From NCBI GenBank assembly GCA_021324135.1, contig JAJPJO010000063.1, positions 1-62,987 of the forward strand: a DNA stretch of 62,987 bases, in the 5' to 3' direction. A model generated the notes under the pieces. That model did not search any database. It was given only the letters and a program-made list of their open reading frames with translations, and had not been told where the DNA came from. The position numbers and the translations under genes were made by a program. The DNA is from Pseudomonadota bacterium (GTDB lineage: Bacteria; Cyanobacteriota; Vampirovibrionia; Obscuribacterales; Obscuribacteraceae). Each line of letters starts with the position of its first letter. Within the stretch, counting starts at the first letter, position 1. This document shows positions 58,208 to 62,987 of this stretch, piece by piece.

Positions 58208-59506
58208 GTGAAAACGTTGGACACAAGCAAGGACCCTGTCGAGTCGACATCGATTGGCGATGAAAACGAGGCGGACGACGCTGCAAATGTAAGCCGCTCC
58301 GGTGCCGTGCACTCGAGGCTCCTTGGCTATCAGCACGCCGATCCCGAGGCTGAGGCGCACAGCGATGGCACTGATGAGCCGCAGGAATCGCTCGCGCCAA
58401 AGCGGCTCGATGCCGCTTTCGGTAAAAGCCCCGGACGAGCCCTGGCACTATCCCTGGTGCCCGGTCTGGGTCACATTTATATAGGGCAACTTTTCCCCGG
58501 TCTGGTGTTCCTCGTCTCCGCCCTTGTCAGCGGTGCGCTTGTTGTCTCCGCCTGTGCCGGAACTCAGGCATTGAGAGCAACGCAGCAGTTGGCATTGACC
58601 TTTGGGCTGCCCTACAACCCGCAGTTTGCCACCATGGTCGGTGCAACTAGTCTGGCACATCCCGCTGTTGTTCTATACATCTTTCTGTTCGCCTGTTACA
58701 TCGCCTACGTTGCTCAAGATGCGTATTTGTGTGCAGCCAGAGCCAAGAGCCCTTTTTACCAACCGACCAGAAAGATTCGTTTTGCAGCCGTGCTCGGCGG
58801 ATCGTACTTGATGCACTGTGCCGTTCTGCTCGCCCTTCTTGGTGCTGCTTTCTTTGTTGTGAGCAAGAAGGTTCCCGAACATGTAACCAACATTGACCTG
58901 ATTCTTGAGCCGCCGCCTCCGGAAGAACCGCCTGCGCCCGAGCCGCCCAAACCGAAGAAAGCGGTCAAGCCTACCGTCAAGCCGGAGCAGCCTAAGCCGG
59001 TCGAGAAGCTTGCCAAGCCGGCGCCAAAACCTGTGCCTACACCGGATGTGGTGCCAAAGACTCCGGCTCCGATCGCCTCTGTTCCCACTCAAGTAGCGCC
59101 ACCGCCGGTGGAGAGCGCCCCTGATACCGGCCATGGTACCGGTGATGCGGCCCCTGCCGGAAAAGGCGAGGGAAGTGAAGCCGGTGGAGGCGGCGATGGC
59201 GATGAAGCAGACTTCACGGATTATCTGGCGCAGATGGAGAAAAAGATTCGCCAGTCTTGGTTCCCGCCCCGGGGAAATGAGAGCAAGAAGATTGTCGTTC
59301 AGTTCAAACTGGATAAAGCGGGTAAAGTTTCCGGCTTGCGTTTGAAGACATCATCCGGAATCATGCTGGCTGATACGGCAGCCAGTGATGCGGTGAAAAA
59401 CGCCGGACCGTTCGGATCGCTGCCAAAAGGCGCACCAGACAAAGTCGACATAGTGTTCACCTTCGACTATACCGTCTTCAACGGCGGCAAAGCGGCGATC
59501 AAGTAA
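58208..59506 (+). CDS. TonB-family energy transducer fused to a multi-helix membrane domain
   Basis: The 432-residue protein has an ~80-residue acidic cytoplasmic N-terminus. Two or three helices of the TM2-like type follow (RALALSLVPGLGHIYIGQLF), then another helix (~155-175) and the TonB-type anchor helix (~200-222). A Pro/Lys/Glu-rich periplasmic spacer (~230-300), a Gly-rich hinge and a C-terminal TonB/TolA domain follow (DYLAQMEKKIRQSWFPPRG ... VQFKLDKAGKVSGLRLKTSS). Normal TonB has a single helix; the extra membrane part is unusual. No ExbB/ExbD genes are near. The GTG start has a weak ribosome site; GAGG lies 17 bases upstream. Confidence 0.82.
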   Translation: MKTLDTSKDPVESTSIGDENEADDAANVSRSGAVHSRLLGYQHADPEAEAHSDGTDEPQESLAPKRLDAAFGKSPGRALALSLVPGLGHIYIGQLFPGLVFLVSALVSGALVVSACAGTQALRATQQLALTFGLPYNPQFATMVGATSLAHPAVVLYIFLFACYIAYVAQDAYLCAARAKSPFYQPTRKIRFAAVLGGSYLMHCAVLLALLGAAFFVVSKKVPEHVTNIDLILEPPPPEEPPAPEPPKPKKAVKPTVKPEQPKPVEKLAKPAPKPVPTPDVVPKTPAPIASVPTQVAPPPVESAPDTGHGTGDAAPAGKGEGSEAGGGGDGDEADFTDYLAQMEKKIRQSWFPPRGNESKKIVVQFKLDKAGKVSGLRLKTSSGIMLADTAASDAVKNAGPFGSLPKGAPDKVDIVFTFDYTVFNGGKAAIK

Positions 59507-59520
59507 TCTCGAGTCTTCGA

Positions 59521-60072
59521 TCAGATGAGCTTGAGATGATACAAAATCCGCTGCTTGTAACGCGCTTCTTTTATAATCGTGGTTCCGTCGTCTCCAATGG
59601 CTGCATCGATCTCGAGCTGATCGCTGCTTGATACATCACGTCCCTGTCGCTCGGGAACGTAGAGCCGTTCAATTCCATAATGCACCGTGGCTAAACCGTC
59701 ATAGGCACAATCGACTTTGCCTTTAATGACCAATTCATCAGCGCTGACGGCTGGTTTCAAATGCTTTGATCGCACGGCAGTCCATTTGCCGTTTCCTCCT
59801 GATTTGAGCACGACATATATAGTGTCGTTCGTTTTGAACTCCTCATGCACAGGAACATTCTGCGAGAAATCATATGCCAGGCTGATGTAATCGCCGCGGA
59901 ACATATCCCACGGATCAACAGGCGCTGTTGTGAATGTCGCCAGGCGAGCCTGTGTCAATCTGAAGGCGGGTGCAACCGACATGCCTGCCAGCAGCACCAT
60001 CTGCAGTGCAACGACGGCTATGAAGTATGCACGCCTGTGTTTATACGGGCTTTGTATATCGTTCCTAATCAT
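59521..60072 (-). CDS. GDYXXLXY-domain membrane-anchored protein
   Basis: The 183-residue protein has one N-terminal helix (AYFIAVVALQMVLLAGMSV) followed by an extracytoplasmic domain with DMFRGDYISLAYDF, the motif that names the family. Family members regularly pair with DUF2157 membrane proteins, exactly as here: its start lies 1 base after the DUF2157 stop. Function is unknown. It converges on the TonB-like gene, with 14 bases between stops. Confidence 0.88.
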   Translation of the reverse strand: MIRNDIQSPYKHRRAYFIAVVALQMVLLAGMSVAPAFRLTQARLATFTTAPVDPWDMFRGDYISLAYDFSQNVPVHEEFKTNDTIYVVLKSGGNGKWTAVRSKHLKPAVSADELVIKGKVDCAYDGLATVHYGIERLYVPERQGRDVSSSDQLEIDAAIGDDGTTIIKEARYKQRILYHLKLI

Positions 60073-60073
60073 T

Positions 60074-61372
60074 TCAGCATAAACTCCCGGTCTTTTCTGC
60101 GACTTTCATTCCATCCAGTATCTTTCGTCTGCCACCTTCGGCGATGGCACCGACGGACATGAGAATGACACCGCCGATGATGAAGAAAAGCGACCGGTCG
60201 ATCATGGTGAAGAAAGAGTCGAAGTAGAAAGCGATCACATCGAGAACGAAAAAAAGGATCGCGGCATTGACTAAGCCAGGCGATTTGATTCTTGTTGAGC
60301 CGGTATAGAGAAAACCGCCGATTGCACAGAGAAACAAAATGTTTGCCAGGACTCGGTTCGTCCACTCAGCATTGCCATAGGTAAGGCAGCTTGCAAGGGC
60401 AAGTAAGATGCAGGCTATCGGCTCCGGTCTAAACTTTTTCAGCTTCCATGCAATCAGCAGCAACAGGCTCATTGCCGAAGCCAGAAGCAGAGCTATATCC
60501 TTTGGAAGTTTCAGCATGACGTAGTGCACATAGAATGATCCTAATGTAGTAGCGCACAAGCATGCTGAGAGCACACTGACTGCGCCGACATACAAGAAGG
60601 GGGCGCTGAGCGGCGGATGCTTTTCATGGCACCACAGGTAGCAGCCGAAAAGCGCTACACCCCAGATCAAAAGCGATTGATTGCCGCCTGCCGACCAGAG
60701 GACCATCCAGGCAGTGCTGACCAGCAACGTGATCCAGAGCATGGCGCGACTGCGAAGATAGCGAGCCAAAAGAATCGAGACAGCCAGACCGGCTATGAAA
60801 TACGCTGGCTCCGTCAAATGTCCGCCCTCGGTAAAGAAACGATTATCGAGCCTGAGCAGTGAGGAAAGCGAAATAAGGGCGGCCGTCAGACAGCCATGGG
60901 GAACGGTTCGCACCACCAGAGTGGTGATTAAGGAACCAAAGGACCAGATTAAGAGTCCGCTGCTCAGGCTGATATCCATGTTGAATATTTGCGCTACCAG
61001 CCATATTCCGGCGCCAAAAAATAGCGATCCGAGAACCAGCAGCGAGGATCCTAACTTCGGTCTTGTGCCTGGCTCGAATCGCAACCGCCAGCCAACCAGA
61101 TATGAAGTGGATATAGCGGCAAGAATCAAAGCCAGTTTAGGCAAGACGGCAAGCTGCTGCCAGTTCGCGGCAACAAATAGGATCGCGCCCAGACCGAGCA
61201 AAATGGAGCCGAGCAAGCTGAGCGCACCGCTCATGTTTGCTCCGGGACCCTTATCTGTGTAACGCGTCAGCAGGGTGGCGGCGAGGTCCTCACCAATGAG
61301 CCTCTCCTCCCTCCAGAGTTTGATTTCTTGAGCGACAATCTTCTGTTGCTTAACGTTTAACAACTGCGACAT
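60074..61372 (-). CDS. DUF2157 polytopic membrane protein
   Basis: The 432-residue protein has a soluble N-terminus (~45 residues, IKLWREERLIGEDLAATLLT) and then about 12 hydrophobic helices, a layout typical of DUF2157. GAGG lies 9 bases before the ATG. It ends with a short cytosolic tail (GGRRKILDGMKVAEKTG). Together with the GDYXXLXY gene immediately downstream it forms a two-gene operon found in many bacteria and of unknown role, possibly in envelope homeostasis. Confidence 0.88.
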   Translation of the reverse strand: MSQLLNVKQQKIVAQEIKLWREERLIGEDLAATLLTRYTDKGPGANMSGALSLLGSILLGLGAILFVAANWQQLAVLPKLALILAAISTSYLVGWRLRFEPGTRPKLGSSLLVLGSLFFGAGIWLVAQIFNMDISLSSGLLIWSFGSLITTLVVRTVPHGCLTAALISLSSLLRLDNRFFTEGGHLTEPAYFIAGLAVSILLARYLRSRAMLWITLLVSTAWMVLWSAGGNQSLLIWGVALFGCYLWCHEKHPPLSAPFLYVGAVSVLSACLCATTLGSFYVHYVMLKLPKDIALLLASAMSLLLLIAWKLKKFRPEPIACILLALASCLTYGNAEWTNRVLANILFLCAIGGFLYTGSTRIKSPGLVNAAILFFVLDVIAFYFDSFFTMIDRSLFFIIGGVILMSVGAIAEGGRRKILDGMKVAEKTGSLC

Positions 61373-61587
61373 CGTCTTTGCCTCTTTCAGTCGATGACGC
61401 TCGACTCGGTTTTGCGGGCTTTGGGGTTGCTGGTGTCATGATATGACGCCCGGCGGCAGGCCCATTCTTGAGGTCCACACTTAATCATTTGTAAGTGGGT
61501 TCCGTTTTAATGGGTATAAGGACATACGGGCGGGAATCGCGACATTTTAGTGAGAGCGCGCCGGGACTTCCATAGCCGGGACAAATC

Positions 61588-62974
61588 GTGATGGATAGCA
61601 GCGCTGAATCCAAAAACGGCAAGAAAGACGCGAAGAAGAAGGCAAGTGCCATTGAAACCTTCATTCTTCTCATGCGGGGCTTCGGATTAGTCTTTCGATC
61701 GAGTCCGTTTCTGACGCCGTTGATCATGATTATTGGCGTCGTTCTCGCGCTCGAACCGATTGCCAATCTATGGATTATGAAGCTGATCGTAGACCGATTG
61801 ACCGGCATGGCCTTTGGCGGCGGACTGGTGTGGGCGAAGCTGCTTTTGCGTTCCATGGACTTCGTTGCAATCATCGGCTTGCTGGGCATTCAGTTTGCAA
61901 TTTGGGTGGCGACAAGAGGTTTTCGCTCCTTTGAAGACTACCTCTCCAGCAAAGCGCAGCAAAATTTCGAGCTGCATGTCAAAACCTTGATCATGAGAAA
62001 ATGCGCCGATCTCGATCTGGCGTTTTTTGAAGATCCGAAAAATCTGGATCATCTCGAAAAGGCGAGCCGAGGTTCGTCAATGAGTGCCTGGAATCTTTTG
62101 TGGATGCTCTTCCATATGGTCAGCTCCTTTTTGACCATGATTACCTTCCTGGGTGTTCTATTCATGCTGAGCTGGGTTGCACCAGTGGTGGTGATAATTA
62201 CCACTGCACCACAGATGATAGCGTCGGCGAAAACGGCGCGGGAGCGCTGGCACATTTATTCAGAGGAAATGTCGGACACCAGGCTGCGCTATTATCTCAG
62301 TTGGCTGATGGCCGACAAAGATGCCGCTAAAGAGGTCAAGCTCTTCGCTCTCTCCGATTTCTTTATACAAAGGTACAGAGACTTTGCGAAAAAATATTAT
62401 CAGGTCGAGCTCGCTGCCACCAAGCGTAGTGCCATAACAAATTTTTGGCTCGGCGCTCTCAGCAATTTAGGCACGGTTGGCTTGTGGATCTACATTCTCG
62501 TCAAAGCCTTCCTCGGCGTCATCACCACCGGTGATGCAGTCATGTACTTCGGTGCCACCGAGTCGTCGCGCTATCATCTGGTCAATTTATTCAGCAGCGG
62601 CGGGCGACTGGTCGAGCATATCTTGTTCTTGTCCGACTTGTTCGAGCTTCTCGACAGGAAACCGGAGACCGTCGACGGCGCCTTGACAGGCCTTGCCGGT
62701 CCGGGTGAGCCGCGTTGGGGGAGAGTGAAAGCTCCGCTTAAGCTCGAGCAAGGCATCGAGTTTCGCGATGTCTGCTTCAGTTATCCTGGCACCGACCGCG
62801 TCGCCCTCGATCACGTTTCGTTCCTTCTGCCGATCGGACAATCGACTGCAATCGTTGGTAAAAACGGCGCAGGCAAGACGACTATCGTTAAACTGCTCGT
62901 CCGATTGTATGACCCTACCAGCGGTGAAATATTGATCGATGGTCGCAACATCAAAGAGTACGACATCTACACTT
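61588..62974 (+). CDS. ABC exporter, fused permease-ATPase, truncated at contig end
   Basis: The first ~385 residues form a six-helix type I exporter membrane domain (LIMIIGVVLALEPIANLWIM; SSFLTMITFLGVLFMLSWVA). The nucleotide-binding domain then begins (IEFRDVCFSYPGTDRVALDH) with Walker A VGKNGAGKTTIVKLLVRLYD, and stops at DGRNIKEYDIYT, before the Q loop, signature and Walker B. The apparent TAG stop at 62974-62976 uses two bases of adapter sequence, so it is artificial and about 180-200 residues are missing. The frame starts at GTG 61588 or ATG 61591. Confidence 0.9.
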
Positions 62975-62987
62975 AGATCGGAAGAGC
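62975..62987. other. Residual Illumina adapter at contig end
   Basis: The last 13 bases, AGATCGGAAGAGC, are identical to the common stem of Illumina TruSeq adapters. They interrupt the ABC transporter gene in mid-domain. They are not biological sequence. Confidence 0.95.

Noticed and set aside
1-62987. Prophage or insertion sequence
   Set aside because: No integrase, transposase, terminase, capsid or terminal inverted repeats were recognised anywhere, so the tRNA locus cannot be assigned to a known mobile element type.

Overview
The window reads as a chromosomal contig from a Gram-negative-type bacterium of roughly balanced base composition. My best placement is the non-photosynthetic relatives of Cyanobacteria (Vampirovibrionia/Melainabacteria, Obscuribacter-like). 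This is an inference from gene content: several eukaryotic-type Ser/Thr kinases, many TPR/WG/LRR/LRV repeat proteins, TonB- and TadE/G-like proteins, a GTP-type PEP carboxykinase, an ARPP-1 protein and a PspA/Vipp1 protein, with no photosynthesis genes. No rRNA, ribosomal-protein or other marker gene is present to prove it. The contig ends in 13 bases identical to the Illumina adapter, which truncate the last gene.

Region 1-4.2 kb holds a partial saccharopine-dehydrogenase-family gene, a TPR protein, a GT9 glycosyltransferase and a GAF/free-Met-sulfoxide-reductase-like protein. Region 4.2-5.7 kb is the most unusual part: two operator-like dyads, a 12-14 bp iteron array built on TTTTCCACA (DnaA-box-like), an AT-rich stretch, a strong promoter, a leader ORF, a basic Ala-rich ORF and a tight array of six divergent tRNA genes (Asp, His, Pro, Tyr, a UAG-anticodon tRNA, Gln). 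Region 6-12.2 kb has membrane and LRR proteins and then a DNA repair block (Nfo, ligase-associated exonuclease, ATP-dependent ligase). Region 11.5-15.2 kb is de novo NAD synthesis with its likely regulator: an NrtR-type Nudix/wHTH protein, nadA (with an Asn-Gly repeat insert) and nadB.

Region 15-29 kb holds an ATP-grasp enzyme, a Ser/Thr kinase next to pspA, a group II truncated haemoglobin, an AttFGH-like ABC exporter cassette, and two overlapping kinase genes whose catalytic motifs are degraded in complementary places, followed by an LRV-repeat protein. Region 29-39 kb has a membrane-embedded spermidine-synthase-like protein, a DUF900 lipoprotein hydrolase, a zinc ribbon protein, and an orphan TadE/TadE/TadG/TPR/TPR surface cluster. 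Region 38.6-46 kb, on the minus strand, has a RelA/SpoT-fold protein coupled to an ABC-F ATPase, a class A PBP, a WG-repeat protein and an ARPP-1 protein.

Region 46-63 kb has an MFS exporter, GTP-PEPCK, a HIT (Ap4A phosphorylase-like) protein, a MoeB-rhodanese protein, LysE, MoaD coupled to a BNR-repeat protein, a second ATP-grasp enzyme, an NCS1 permease, a TonB fused to a polytopic membrane domain, the DUF2157/GDYXXLXY pair, and the truncated ABC transporter. A 12-bp palindromic word, ACCATATNTGGT, recurs across the window far above chance, like a HIP-type genome signature.
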